Shown piece after piece: positions 44,322 to 55,721 of a stretch of 64,000 nt of DNA (its first letter is position 1; each line of letters begins with the position of its first letter). The notes under the pieces are model-generated. The model was not told the DNA's origin and ran no database searches. It was given only the letters and a program-made list of their open reading frames with translations. Source of the DNA: Podospora pseudocomata (taxonomy: Eukaryota; Ascomycota; Sordariomycetes; Sordariales; Podosporaceae); the NCBI RefSeq assembly GCF_035222375.1, contig NC_085887.1, positions 285,501 to 349,500 of the forward strand, read 5' to 3'. The position numbers and the translations under genes are program-made.

Positions 44322-46742
44322 ATGGTGAGTCTGTTGAGAAATGTCGTCCGCATTACTTCCCTCGCTCATCCTTGCCCATAACAGGCTTGCCGACAACTCT
44401 ACCCTCCTCCATCCAGCTCGGATACCGAGACGCACAAGATTGACATCTTCGCTGTCCATGGTCTCAACCCGCGGAGCAAAGATATCTCGGCCCACGCGTG
44501 GGATACATGGCGCGCACCAGAGGGTCCAGAGGGCCGTCTTTGGCTGAAGGAAGACCTTCCCCGCGTTGTGCCCGATGCGAGAATATTCCTGTATGAGTAC
44601 GACTCCAAAGCTGTCTTTGGCAAGGACAGATCCACCTTCGTCGATAAAGCAACAGAGCTCCTGGAGACTGTGCGATGCGAACGCGACAAGAATGATACTA
44701 GACCGATACTATTTATTGGACACAGCCTCGGGGGGTTGTTGATCAAGCAAGCCCTGATCAACGCTCATAACAACCCCAAGTTCACCGAGATCAAGGATGT
44801 CACCACAGGCCTGGCCTTCTTTGCGACACCCCACAACGGCGGAGACTGGAAGCTTGTGAGCCTTGGATCTCTCGTGGCCAGAGTTGCAACTGCCACTGGC
44901 TTCCAGCCCGGAGACGACGTCATGGAAGTGTTGAGAGAGGGCAGTCTGTTTTCCGACATCTTGACCGAGATGTGGCAGCACCAACTGATGAAGTATGATA
45001 TCATCTCGTTCTGGGGTTCCGAAGATTATGTGAGAGCTCACCCCCTTGTCTCAACCCGTTTGCATGGCGGTCTAACCTCAGGCCCTTCCAAGACTGTTCC
45101 CCCAAAAAGCGCCAAGCTTGGTCTTCCCGGCAATGTCGAAAACGTGGTGAAGCTCAACGGCGACCACAGCTCGCTGTGCAAGATCGGCACCACACAGAAA
45201 GACCAAGACAACCTCAAGAAGATTCGACGAAATATTGAGGATATCTACAGCAAGGCGTTGGAGAAACAACCACAGCCAGCCATCAGTCAGCCTAGGATTC
45301 CGATCATTAATGGCTGGGATGGCCAGGACCGGCCCTCCCCTCCGGTGCTTCCACCACGACCGATGTCGGCACAAAACACCCCTGGAAGGAGATCCGTCTC
45401 GCCGCAGCCTCCCGCCTTTTTCTCACCACCATCTGACCCGGGCTATGTCTCGCCAGAACCCGCCGCGCAGGAAATCTATGGCGACATATATCTCCCCACT
45501 GACCCAGCCGATACGAGGTCAGTTCGAGAGGCTGAACTCAGAAACGCCAACAAGTGGGAAGAAGTGCGCCAGTTGGAACGACAGGTATTTGAAGAGCACC
45601 AGCGGACGCTAGGCCAGGAGAACGCCGAGACCATCAGTGCAGCGTATGAGATCGCCTACACGGCGAATGACACGGGTCATCTTCTAGACTGCGAAAGATG
45701 GACCGGCTGGGCGCTTCAAGTCGGCAGCCAATTCTTGAACCCCAAGCATCCCCTGATCCTGAAGCTCAACAGGCTCGAGGGCGAGATCCTCACGGACAAG
45801 GGCGACTGGGAGGACGCCGAAAACATCTTGGCCAACACTCTAGTCAACCAACAGGATGCCCTCGGTCCCAACCACCTCGATACTCTCACAACCGAGCGTG
45901 CTCTCGGGGTGGTATGCCATGCTCTCAAGCGCCCAGAAGAGGCCCAAAACAGGCTGCAGCACCGTCTCGCAGCCCTCTCCGAAGTGCTGGGCGAGAACCA
46001 CGTCCTGGTAGTGTCGGCAGTGATTGACCTGGTCGAGATCAGCACCCCCTCGCCAGACGCAGACCCTTATGGTCTCGAAAAGACAAATCCCAAAGTGATC
46101 TCTGCTGAAGTCGGCATCCGAAACCTCTACAATAAGCTCAGGCAGTCGGTCGGTCCCACCAACCGGGTCACCCTCCGCGCGCTGAGGAACCACGGCAAGC
46201 TCAAGATCCTGCTGGGTGATATCACCGAGGCCGGCGACTTGCTACGTCGAGCCAAGTCCCAGACGGAGGAGACGCTCGGGCCAGACCACCCCGATACCAT
46301 GGCCGCGGTGGTAGCCATGGCGATACTCTACGCCAAGACAGGCACCCCACGGCCTGGTGTCTTCCCGGCTGCGTCAAGGCCCTGGATGGAGCTTTACATC
46401 AAGTGGCTGGAGCCGAGGAAGGGACTCAAGGTTGCAGAGGTCCAGAATGCGCTCGCCATGCTGGGCATGTCGTACGTGAAGGATGGCCTGTGGCTAGAAG
46501 CCGAAATGTGCTTTGAGAAGCTGGTGACGGCGTATCAAGGGACGAAGAAGCAGGGGAGTACAGAGGCCCAGCAGGCGAGCATGTGGCTTGAGACGTGTAG
46601 GATGACCACACGTACCATGGGGGTCGCGAGGAACAGGGGGTATGGGGGAGGTGGGAATGGCGGTAACGGGGGAAGGGGAGGCGGTGGTGGGGGAGATCTT
46701 GCCAACCTGCTGGCCACGTTGGGGCTTGGGAGAAATAGGTGA
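44322..46742 (+). CDS. NLR-like protein: alpha/beta-hydrolase domain plus TPR-like repeats, no NB-ARC
   Basis: Predicted exons are 44322-44324 and 44385-46742 (786 residues). The tiny first exon is just ATG followed by GTGAGT; the 60 bp intron ends CATAACAG. An upstream in-frame TAA at 44283 rules out a longer first exon in that frame. Residues about 15-235 form a lipase/esterase-type domain: IDIFAVHGLNP, WLKEDLPRVVPDARIFLYEY, nucleophile elbow FIGHSLGGLLIKQAL with Ser about 115, and GLAFFATPHNGG. This domain is common as the N-terminal effector of fungal NLR-like proteins. Instead of a nucleotide-binding module, a Pro-rich linker (about 240-310) follows, then TPR-like helices (about 330-700) with LGPNHLDTLTTERALG and LGPDHPDTMAAVVAMA. 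The C-terminal tail is Gly-rich. A role in recognition or cell-fate signalling is inference from architecture. Confidence 0.78.
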
Positions 46743-47085
46743 TATTATGGTTTTGCTGATGACGAGATTCTTTGCGGCCTAGTAAATGTTAGCATGATTT
46801 GCATTGTTCTACTCATGTGGTTAGGGTTCGGTGTACGTGCCGATTCTCAAGGTTCAGGAGAGAGCAAAGTTGTAGGGTTCCAAATGCGCCATCAAGCCTC
46901 TCGTTGGGTGTGATGGACGATAAGTAAGCTCCACTACACACTAAGGTAACTTTGAGCCTCAAAGAAGCCCAAGGCACTTTGGAATATTCTCTTTGGCTTT
47001 TTTCTTTTTGTCGTTTAGGCATCTGTCCACGCTCACCTTGACAAGCACCAGACAACCAAATACCGACACAGGGGCTGGGGCACAC

Positions 47086-48097
47086 ATGAGCGGCAAGATC
47101 AACATCCAGGAAATCGGGGATGCTTACGCAAACGGACGAACCAAACCATCCAGACCAAGGTTGCAGGTATGCATTCCAACCCCTCCAGGAACGGCCGTCG
47201 AGTCAAATATAACTGACGAGGAAGCAGCCACGTAACGAATCGATCATCGCCGAGGCCAAAAGAGAAATGATGCACCCGGTAGATCTCGGCAGCCCCGTCA
47301 CCCCACCAGGGGATGACCACTGGGACGACGATGACTTGGTAGAAGTGTCGATGCCCAGGACGCGTGACAACATCAAAGCGGCCTGCATAGAGAATGGCAT
47401 CGCTGCCTTCAGCCTTTATGCTTCCAGGAAGTTCCGCCGAGTCAAGAACGCCCTCTTGTACGACTCTGCCCCGATCGATGACAGCTGGGAAACTATCAAT
47501 TGGGACGAGGAACAGGAAGATCGCATGCAAGGGAAGGAGCAGGGCAAGGGCAAGGGCATGGCTCCCGTGTACCATTCCTTTGTGTCGTCCACTCTGTCGG
47601 GTAACGAGAAGCCGCGGAGGTTCAGAGGCGATGCTGCAGTGGATGGGCAAGAGGCGCGGGCATATCATGCTGGACAGCGCGGTGCCGGGGGGGAAATGAT
47701 GAAGCCTCGCCTGCGGACAGCGAAAGTCCCAAGACAGACAGAAACCTATCAGGCTGCTTCCAAGAATGCCGACAGCAACCTTGTTCAGCCCGCCGAGAAG
47801 CCTGCCGCGAAGAAGTGTGACAAGAAGTCTTTCGAGAAGAGTACCGAGAAGGCTATCGAGAAGCTTGCCCAGAAGGCTGCTGACAGGGCTGCTGACAGAG
47901 CTGCTGAGAGGGCTGCTGAGAGGGCTACTGAAGAAAACACTGAAGAGATCATCGCTAAGTGTGAGAAACCAGCCGAGCCAGTTGCGGCGCCGGTCAAGCA
48001 AAAGGGAAAACAAAAGAAGAAGAACCGCAAGTATCAGAATGAGGACTGGCTCGCCGAGGAGAACCAGCTGGATGGGTCGCCATGTGCCGCCGAGTAA
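47086..48097 (+). CDS. Hypothetical charged protein with Ala/Glu/Arg repeat
   Basis: A 316-residue soluble protein in two exons, 47086-47166 and 47228-48097. The 61 bp intron (GTATGC, branch AACTGAC, acceptor GAAGCAG) is in phase 0. The N-terminus (NIQEIGDAYANGRTKPSRPRL) and an acidic patch (DDHWDDDDLVEV) precede a disordered middle. The C-terminal third is a helical repeat based on AADRAADRAAERAAERA, followed by a Lys-rich tail (KQKGKQKKKNRK). A coiled coil is likely. No family was recognised. The first exon is supported by the match of splice signals and frame and by a good ATG context (CACACATGAG). Confidence 0.72.
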
Positions 48098-48536
48098 GCG
48101 AGGAGATTAAAGAGTGGTGGACGGTTGACAAAGGCAGCTATAGGTACTATGAAGAGTGTTTTCTTCTGTATTTAGTGTACTAGCAGCAAAAACTCCGAGA
48201 TAGCACATGTCAAAATAAATAGGTAGCTCTGTTGCTGGCAGGTGTCATCAATCATGTCAGTTAATGCGATGCAGTCAAGAAATGTCCGTGCCGAAACTGA
48301 CTGAATTTGTGGGGATCTTCCCCTCCATTGGCCAATCATATTGCATCCGGTAAATTCCCTGCGCTGTGCCGGACGGGCCTTGGAGGCCATCACCAAAATT
48401 TTGGGATCCATCCCATCTTCTGCGGCAGCCGTTTGTTGATCACCGGACTCGGCCGGAGCACAGTGTTGTTGAATTCTTGTCTTGTACTGCTTTTTTCACC
48501 ACTACCCACCACTTTCAAATCCAGTCTGCAGCCAAA

Positions 48537-49611
48537 ATGTATCGCTCCGCGCGCTGCGCCTTGCGCGCAATTCGGCCAGTGCCGACGGCGACATCCAGCT
48601 TAGTAACCGCTCCCACCCGCCGGTTCGCCTCGACATCGGCCTCCACCAAGAAGACTGGCACATGGAAGGGAACAGTGGTACGATGGGGTCTTGCCGGTGC
48701 TGCGCTATACTACTACAACACCAGCCCAATCTTTGCTGATCAAGTCCGTAAGTTGCTGCCTTTGGTCTCTCATGCCTTGCTGCTCCATCATGCGGTGCTA
48801 ATCATTCTGGCCCGGCACAGCTCAACCGCAAACCGCCCCCGCCGACTTCTCCGAGGCCGATCTCCCCACCATCGACGCCCTCATCGAGGAGAAGCGTCGC
48901 CATGCCCCTCCTCCACCCCCACCACAAGCTACCAAGGCCGCGGTAGCAGCCGAGATTGAGCAGGTCGCCAACGAGGAGGAGTCTAAGCCAACAACCGAGT
49001 CCCCAGTGACGGCTGCCACAGAACTTGAGCCTGGCTCGCCCGAGGCCCTCGAGCAAGAAGCCTCCCAGCAGGGTGCTTTCAACCCCGAGACCGGAGAGAT
49101 CAACTGGGACTGCCCCTGCCTGGGCGGCATGGCCCACGGTCCCTGCGGTGAGGAGTTCAAGGCGGCCTTCAGCTGCTTCGTCTACAGCAAAGAGGAGCCC
49201 AAGGGCATTGAGTGCATTGACAAGTTCCAGTAGGTTTTACCGTGCCACCACTTCTCCGTGATGCTGACAAATGGAAACAGGGGCATGCAAACTTGCTTTA
49301 GACAGTACCCCGAGATCTATGGATCCGAGCTGAACGACGACGACGATGACGAGACTGTTGTGGCCCCCGAGGGCATCGAGGTTGCGACCAAGGCTCCCGA
49401 GTCTGACGCGAAGTCGGCTGAGCAAGCTGAGAAAGATCGGGAGGTCCAGAAGCTGGTCGGGGATATCCAGGCCAAGAAGAAGAAGGAAGCCGGGGAGGAG
49501 AAGAAGGTTGAACAAAAGGTCGAGGAGAAGAAGGTTGAGGACAAGAACGCGATGCCATCACCTGTGCCCAAGGAGGCGGTGGATGCTACCGATGCCAACA
49601 ACAAGCAATAG
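48537..49611 (+). CDS. mia40: Mia40/Tim40, mitochondrial intermembrane-space import oxidoreductase
   Basis: Mia40 introduces disulfides into small Cys-motif proteins imported into the intermembrane space, with Erv1 as partner. Exons 48537-48747, 48821-49229 and 49281-49611 give 316 residues. An Arg-rich presequence ([13 protein letters not shown]...RRFASTS) precedes a membrane anchor ([17 protein letters not shown], about 50-66), as in the anchored fungal form. After a Pro/Glu-rich linker comes the redox motif CPC (Cys168, Cys170) and twin CX9C pairs (Cys179/Cys189 and Cys202/Cys212), the second pair spanning intron 2. The C-terminal tail is acidic and Lys/Glu-rich. Introns are 73 and 51 bp. 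All diagnostic Cys are present, and the start is the first ATG, giving a clean presequence. Confidence 0.95.
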
Positions 49612-50479
49612 TCGAGTGTTGGTAGGCCGGCGTGTACAACATCACGAAAACAATAGACATTCTCGATTAGAGTTCTAATTTTAAGGGGCCGGTTCGTTGG
49701 GTTGGGTTAGAGAAAGGTATTTAGCGTGGTGCTAACGGAACAAAACCCGGCCAACTGGGTTGGATTGTATGTTATCGTCCTGCTGCTTTGTGTATAAGGT
49801 ACATTATGTACCATTTAAAGACATCAATACTTCAAAAGCGGTCTTGAAAACCTACACTAGGGCTGGAGTGGACGTGGGAGATAGGAGGGTGAGGGCTGTC
49901 GCTGACAAACGTTCCCATGCCTGGCTCTGGACCCGCCGAGATCTCGACTGATCCTCGGGATCTCGCAGGCCCTAAACGTGACATCTTGGATGCTTGAGCT
50001 GTCCAGGGGTATGGCGATGCAAGACAACACAAACGGCATCAAAACGGCGCTGAACAGGCCCAAGCTCCAGCAGCTTCGCGGCTGTTCGATTGGTGGGCTG
50101 CCTTGGCCCTCGAGAAAACAAGCGGAGCCGCAGACGTCATCGTGGCCAGGAAGGGGCTTGGCGGTCTCTCGACCCCCGGCTCCCACCCGAGCGCCCGCTT
50201 CCGTTCATGGCCGGCAACTGGGCAGAAGCAATCAAGCTGGGCCTTGCCAGGTTCTGAGGTCACCTTCCCCTCCCTCCCACTCCATCACCTGCTTTTTGCC
50301 AAAAACATCACCAGTCTCTCCGACCCACGATAAATACCATCATCACGAGCCACGACCGTTTTCTTTTTCTACTCGTTTGTCACTTGACACTGCAACTCAC
50401 CACTTCTCTTTGTACCGCATTATTACTGCTGCAACACCCATTTCTCCCATCCACCACAACTTCACAAACAGCCAACACA
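49612..50479. other. Intergenic
   Basis: The 3' end of mia40 and the 5' region of the OM14-like gene. No supported gene is present. The final 150 bp are rich in CA and CT, as in many fungal leaders. Confidence 0.4.
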
Positions 50480-51237
50480 AGTATGCTTGCTTCGTCTACG
50501 TCGTCGACAGCCTATTCGCAAACAAAAACATCTGCTAACGTCTTCGCAGTGTCGTACGCCGAAGTCGCATCCAAAGGCCCCAAGCAGACTCCTGAGGAGG
50601 TATGTTCGCGTTGCAGCTTTTCTTTGTCTACGTAGTTACCTTGCCTCTGATGCTAACTACCATTTCAGGCTGCTGCCCCTCAACCACCCCAAGTCGTAGT
50701 CGATGACTCCACCTCCACCTCCTCCCTTATCGACGTTGACACCCCCTCTGTCCGCACCGTCCCCTCCGATTTCGCCGAGCAAGAAGTCAAGACCGACACG
50801 CAGGCTGCCCGGATCGAGCGGGAGGAGGCTGAGAAGAAGGCCCGAGCCAAGGCCGAAGCCCTTCGCGCCGAAGCTGACCTCGCTAAGAAGAAGGCCAAGA
50901 GCAAGGCAAAGAAGGCGGACACCTGGTTGACGAAGCGGTTCGAGAATATGGGCGATGGTCCCGCGGGCGCGTTGGCTGTGGCGAATCTGATTGCCGTTAT
51001 TGGGTTGAGCGGGTGGTTGGGCTTCAAGGCTTGGAACTCGTATGAGCGCGGCAGACTGAGCTGGAAGGATGTCGGTCTCGGGCTGGGTCTGATCGGTGCT
51101 GTTGGGGCTGTCGAGGGTGCCTTCACCAAGTGAGTAGATGCTTTCTCCGAGAGAATGAGGCGAGCGGCAGGGGCAATTGCTAATCGGTAACAAATAGCTA
51201 TCTCTACAAGGCCAAGGGGAAGGGCAAGGAGCAATAA
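50480..51237 (+). CDS. OM14-like mitochondrial outer-membrane protein, ATG split by an intron
   Basis: A 183-residue protein predicted from 50480, 50550-50599, 50669-51129 and 51198-51237. Intron 1 (50481-50549, donor GTATGC, branch GCTAAC, acceptor CTTCGCAG) joins A to TG and creates the start codon, giving MSYAEVASKGPKQTPEE, a start I associate with the fungal OM14-like family. If the intron is retained, an in-frame ATG at 50484 would add a Ser/Thr-rich leader. The middle is acidic then strongly Lys/Ala/Glu-rich (about 75-110). Two hydrophobic helices follow (LAVANLIAVIGLSGWLGF and VGLGLGLIGAVGAVEGAF). It ends in a Lys-rich tail. OM14 is a porin-associated outer-membrane protein in yeast. 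The family assignment is moderate; the exon structure is well supported. Confidence 0.75.
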
Positions 51238-52322
51238 GCGACTACGTGGAGGGCGGTGGTTCGATGAGGCGATATTGAGGCGGATGTCGGTAATTGGGCA
51301 TCAAAAAGTGGGAAGAACGGTTCAAAGGCGGGGTCGAACATTCAGCTCCCGTCCAAACCACACTGAATAACTTTTCCAGGCGGTTTTCATTTGGCTTTTT
51401 TTTTTGTCACAGGCATGGGTTACGACAGGACATGGCATATGGATTCTGTATCTCCTCTCAGCTGTTCTTTTCTTGTCTCTGGTCAGGCTTTCACGGGGTC
51501 AATTGAATGCTTTCTCATCGAGCTGTTTCCTTGGAGTGGGTGAGTGTGCACAGGGATGTGCTGCGCTAGGCCCACAGTGACGCAACTGCCTCCATCCACT
51601 AGGGGGGGACAAAATGTATCCACATTTGACGACGACGTCTCTTTGGCACTCAGAACATCAATACAAGTGCTGCCACATTCTCATAGTATGGGCATGTTTT
51701 TGACTTTCGGCAAGTCCAGGATTTAACCGTCCTGGTCTGGGGGAGTCGGACTCACATTAGGGCCCTGCACATAATTCGAATATCCACCATCTTTCGTGAA
51801 CGATGGACGATACTTTCGAGGGAAATGATAAGGACCGATTGTATAGAGACAAGAACCCTGGACTTCTATTGGAGTTATGAACATGGCTACCTACACACTC
51901 GTCTAGTTGGTCAGATATAATTCTTTTTCGAGAGAAATTGCAGGCTTCAAAAATCCATGTGGCTCGCAGAGAAGAGGCACATGCATCACCGCTTGGACAT
52001 GACAGATTTCAAAGTGTAGGAACTGCCGCAAAACGAATGTATTTTCTGTATTTGATAACCCCAACCCCATAATTACCTAGGTAGGTAGGTAGGTAGGTAG
52101 GTAGGTAGGTAGGTAGGTAGGTAGGTATCGGGCTAATTCAAAGCCGAATCACTGTGGGACCCATCTCTTCGCATTCCGGTCTTTTCTGTCACCTGTTTTG
52201 CTCGTGTATCGTCTCCAACCACCCCTCTTACCACTTCCACTCCCTCCTGTCGCATACCTATGTGGCTCTCTCCGAAAGAAAAAAAAAGCGAACGCCACTG
52301 GTATACAGTCTCCCAACTCCAT
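51238..52322. other. Intergenic
   Basis: No supported gene. It contains the TAGG microsatellite and otherwise short frames without protein character. Confidence 0.45.
52078..52127. repeat. (TAGG)n microsatellite
   Basis: About twelve perfect tetranucleotide units. It is the longest example of the TAGGTA-type word that recurs across the intergenic regions of this window. Confidence 0.95.
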
Positions 52323-52815
52323 TCAGCAGCGGTACCAGCAAAGCATGCTATGACCGGTGCGACCGTCAGACGGCGTATAGCACTTTCCTCCCCCAGTGAT
52401 AGTGTTTCCGGTCTGACCGATGGGGTTCTGGCAGTTGGAGTCGTAAAAGACCTGGCAGTTTGTGCCGTAGGTGCCGTCACCGGATGCTTTGATGCTGGCG
52501 ATGGCATCGCCCGAGGAGTAGCAGGTGCCGCTGCATCTCTGTTTTCAACGATATCAGCTTCCGAATGTTTGATGGACAGGAGGGCGAGAAAAGACTGGGG
52601 CGTACGCCGGGGTCAATGGCATTGATCATGTCGTTGCAGCCGGTGCCGCGGTAGTAGCGGCCACACTGGCCGCTGACCACGCCGGCAACTGCGCAGGCGG
52701 ACCGACGCTGCAGCTCGGTTGCCTCGAGGTTGATGGGCTTGGGGGAGTTATCGAGGGCGGGAATGGATGCCACGAGGTTGGCTGCGATGAGCAGGAGGAG
52801 ATTTTGCGCGAGCAT
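52323..52815 (-). CDS. Small secreted cysteine-rich protein
   Basis: A 141-residue protein from exons 52815-52606 and 52538-52323, with a 67 bp intron (GTACGC...AACAG). The signal peptide is LAQNLLLLIAANLVASIPA, followed by a short propeptide ending at a dibasic site (LQRRSA), suggesting Kex2-type processing near residue 39. The mature region of about 100 residues has ten or so Cys (SACAVAG, GQCGRYY, GTGCND, RCSGTCYSS, TNCQVF, SNCQNP, GGKCYT, LCWYRC), consistent with a disulfide-rich extracellular fold. It looks intact. Its family is not recognised. Such proteins serve as effectors, antimicrobials or wall proteins, and none of these can be chosen from sequence alone. Confidence 0.78.
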
Positions 52816-52910
52816 TCTGAAGATTGGTGATTGTCGTGTTATGTCTGGTAAGTACTGTATTGGATGAAGAGGAGGAGACAGTCTAGGGAGGGGGAGGGTA
52901 AAGAAGGTGG

Positions 52911-52918
52911 TATTTATG
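52911..52918 (-). promoter_or_regulatory. TATA-like element of the Cys-rich secreted gene
   Basis: CATAAATA on the minus strand, about 100 bp before the ATG at 52815. Confidence 0.4.
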
Positions 52919-53713
52919 CAGTTTCCCAGGCTGCCTTCCTCACATTCTTTAGTCTTTCTTCATTGCGTGGCCCCTCAAAGCGACCTCCCTCTCCACAGTG
53001 AAGTTTTGTCACATCCCCGGGCCGCGGAAAAGCTTCCATGAAAAGGAGACCCTAGTGAAATCATACTTCCATGTGGTAACCGATAGACTCGGTAAAGTTG
53101 GGTCATGATAGGGGTAACTAACCAACCGAAGCACGTTCCGATGCTTCACCTTCGGAGACCGAGGATAAGGCCTGTGTAGTTGTGCTACGACGATATCTGA
53201 CTAGAGGCGACTTTGGCATAAATAGGCAAGTAGGCGAATACCACTTGCCACGCCCTTCGGTGTGCTTTGCTGACTTCGCTCCCATGAAGAAGAGCGGTGA
53301 CTGTCATTCCAGGTACAGCTTTCAGAGCAAAATAACTTCAGTGGTGCAGGTGAGGCTATGGGATGAATAAGCTCTACTTCGGCTAGGCTTGCGTGTTTGG
53401 GACAAGTCCATTTGCCGAGTATAAATTGAAGGCTTCAGCTGACGCAGGTGGTTTACTAAGCGTTGTCACACTCTGTCGATCTGTCGTGGTTGCCTCTTGT
53501 AACCTGTTGTACTGTACTAGCGAGGAACTGTAGGTATCTTGTGTCTGGAGTAAGGTAGAGAGTCTACTATGATAAAATATAATAAACGAGGGAAATCCGT
53601 CTTGCGTTGATGAAGAAGACCATCGCTTCGTATATCTACCCCGTAATTGAAACAAACAACGCAAAACGACGGTCAGAGCCACCCCGATGATCGCGCCAGA
53701 GACATAAATAAGC
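52919..53713. other. Intergenic
   Basis: No supported gene. Short frames only, with no clear repeats. Confidence 0.4.
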
Positions 53714-54795
53714 TCACTTTCCAACATGGATCACCAGCTTCCCCGCGCTCTTTCCCGTCCTCAACTTGGCAAAGGCTTTCGGCACATCCTCAAATTCATA
53801 CGTCTGTTCAATTACAACCTTGATCTTCTTCTCCTTGATCCACTGGCCCAGCACCTTCAGATCCTCCGCAGAATCCCGAATGGTGTAAACTTCGTACTTG
53901 CTCTTGCCCCCTCCCAAGAAAGACGGCAGCAGCGCCCTGGAGGCCGCGGATCGAAGCGCGCCGAGCGACAACGGGCTCCCAACCTGTACAAACTTCCCGC
54001 CTGCAATGAGGAATTCATCAGACGCTTTGTACAGGTTGTCGGGCGTGCCCACGTTGTCCAGAACCTGCGCGAATACCTTTCCTTTGGCACGCAAGTACTC
54101 GCAGACGTCTGTGGTGGTGTAGTCGATGATCTCGTCGGCACCCAGCGATTTGACGAGCTCGGCCTTGGCCGGTGAACATGAGGCGGTGACGTGACAGCCC
54201 AAAACCTTGGCGATTTGCACGGCAAAGCAGCCGACACCACCCGAGCTACCGTTGATGAAAATCTTGTCGCCCTTTTTGACATTGGGCTGGATTGCCTCTA
54301 CAAGATAGTTGTCAGTGAGATGGGTGATATTAAATGGAAAAAGCGGGACATACGGTAGGCAGTCAGTCCTGCTACTCCAATGGCAGCCGCCTCGTCGACT
54401 GTCACACCCTCCTTGGGAAGGACGGCAACAACGTTGGCTGGCGCGGTGATGTACTCTCCGAGAGATCCATGCTGTTTAGGCCCCAAGCGACCGTATACTA
54501 TATCTCCCAGTGCGATTGAGTCAACCTTTGTCCCAGCTTGAACCACACGGCCACAAAAGTCCATGCCAGGGGTGGCAGGCGTCTTGATGACTAGCCGCCG
54601 GACAGGGCCGGGCAGCTCTGGGACTTTGTGGTCGGCTGGGTTGATGGATGCTGACAAGACTTGAATCAGCAGTTCATTGGGTCCAGATACAGTCGGAGTT
54701 GGGACTGATGTTGAGATGGAGAGGTTGGCCTCTAATGTTGGTGAGGTGTTGGTGTAGATGTGCGCTTTCATTGTCGTGGGGATAGTGGATGCCAT
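53714..54795 (-). CDS. Quinone-oxidoreductase-like MDR protein
   Basis: A 341-residue medium-chain dehydrogenase/reductase from exons 54795-54354 and 54297-53714. The intron is 56 bp and restores a Gln at the junction. The N-terminal GroES-like part has SINPADHKV and the conserved TPGMDFCGRVV. The Rossmann part has INGSSGGVGCFAVQIAK (about 162-178), the NADPH-binding AxxGxxG-type loop of quinone oxidoreductases and fungal enoyl reductases. The zinc-ligand Cys/His pattern of true alcohol dehydrogenases is absent, so this is a zinc-independent reductase. The likely reaction is NADPH-dependent reduction of quinones or activated alkenes. No secondary-metabolite core gene is nearby. Confidence 0.88.
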
Positions 54796-54921
54796 GGTTG
54801 CGATTAAGCTGTTAGGGTGAACAGGCTCGAGAAGAAGAAATCTGGAAATCAGATGCTGATATACGTGAGTACAGGTGGTGTGACACGGTGGACTATGTGT
54901 TCTTGATCAGGATGGATCATG

Positions 54922-54928
54922 TTATATA
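54922..54928 (-). promoter_or_regulatory. TATA element of the MDR gene
   Basis: TATATAA on the minus strand, about 127 bp upstream of the ATG at 54795. Confidence 0.45.
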
Positions 54929-55721
54929 GGTCGATGTCAAGGGATGCGAGGCGTTCCTATTGGGTCACTGACAAATCCACCACTGAATGACGCGAGTACC
55001 CCGCCTTTCCAAACAAAGTCTTTGCATTCGGGTTAGGGTTGCAGAATTCCGCCATCATCATGGACGGTTTCCCAACACGGACAAATTGAGGATAGTTTGG
55101 TTTATCTCAAGAAATATTGGATTTCACCCTTGCTACATGTCAGCGCATGACCAACCACTCGGTCTTAGGTCCTTTCACCCATTGAGGCCAGGACGAGGAG
55201 ATATAAACAGTGGGTCTAGCCCCTGAGCATACCCCTGAATCGACCTCCCTCCCTCAATGAGCCAGACCTGCAAGTGATACTATCGTTGCACTGTTGATAG
55301 ACCCAAGACTTTGTTTTCCTCCATTTCGGGGGTAGACTTTTCGTGTATCCAGTTAGGAACATGGAACTGCACATCCCATAAGAGTTGAATCAAACACTAA
55401 AAATGATTGGTTCATCCGATCTGCTAACGAAGAGCACAACTGTGCTCTTGACCTGCTACTACTTATGCAGGTCGCGCCACCTGAAGCTGAGCGATCGCAA
55501 AAGCCAATAAAAATCAGGACTCTGAACTGTCATAAATCGTTATAAATTGTTAGTGACGACACCAGCAACTTTCATGGTTATACGGTATACCACCAGGCTT
55601 GAGATCTGGAATCAGAATTTCCGATATCTATAATCCGACAAAACAAGGGAACAACGATTTAGACAACATCTCATGCTGACTTGAGAAAGTTGCAAGGCGA
55701 CATAAGTACCTCACCGACAAG
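54929..55721. other. Intergenic
   Basis: Divergent region between the MDR gene and the C2H2-like gene. A TATAAA word occurs near 55200 on the plus strand, too far from the next ATG to assign. No supported gene. Confidence 0.4.

Noticed and set aside
52078-52127. Telomere-like repeat or CRISPR-like array
   Set aside because: A perfect TAGG tetranucleotide without spacers; it differs from the fungal telomere unit TTAGGG and is internal.
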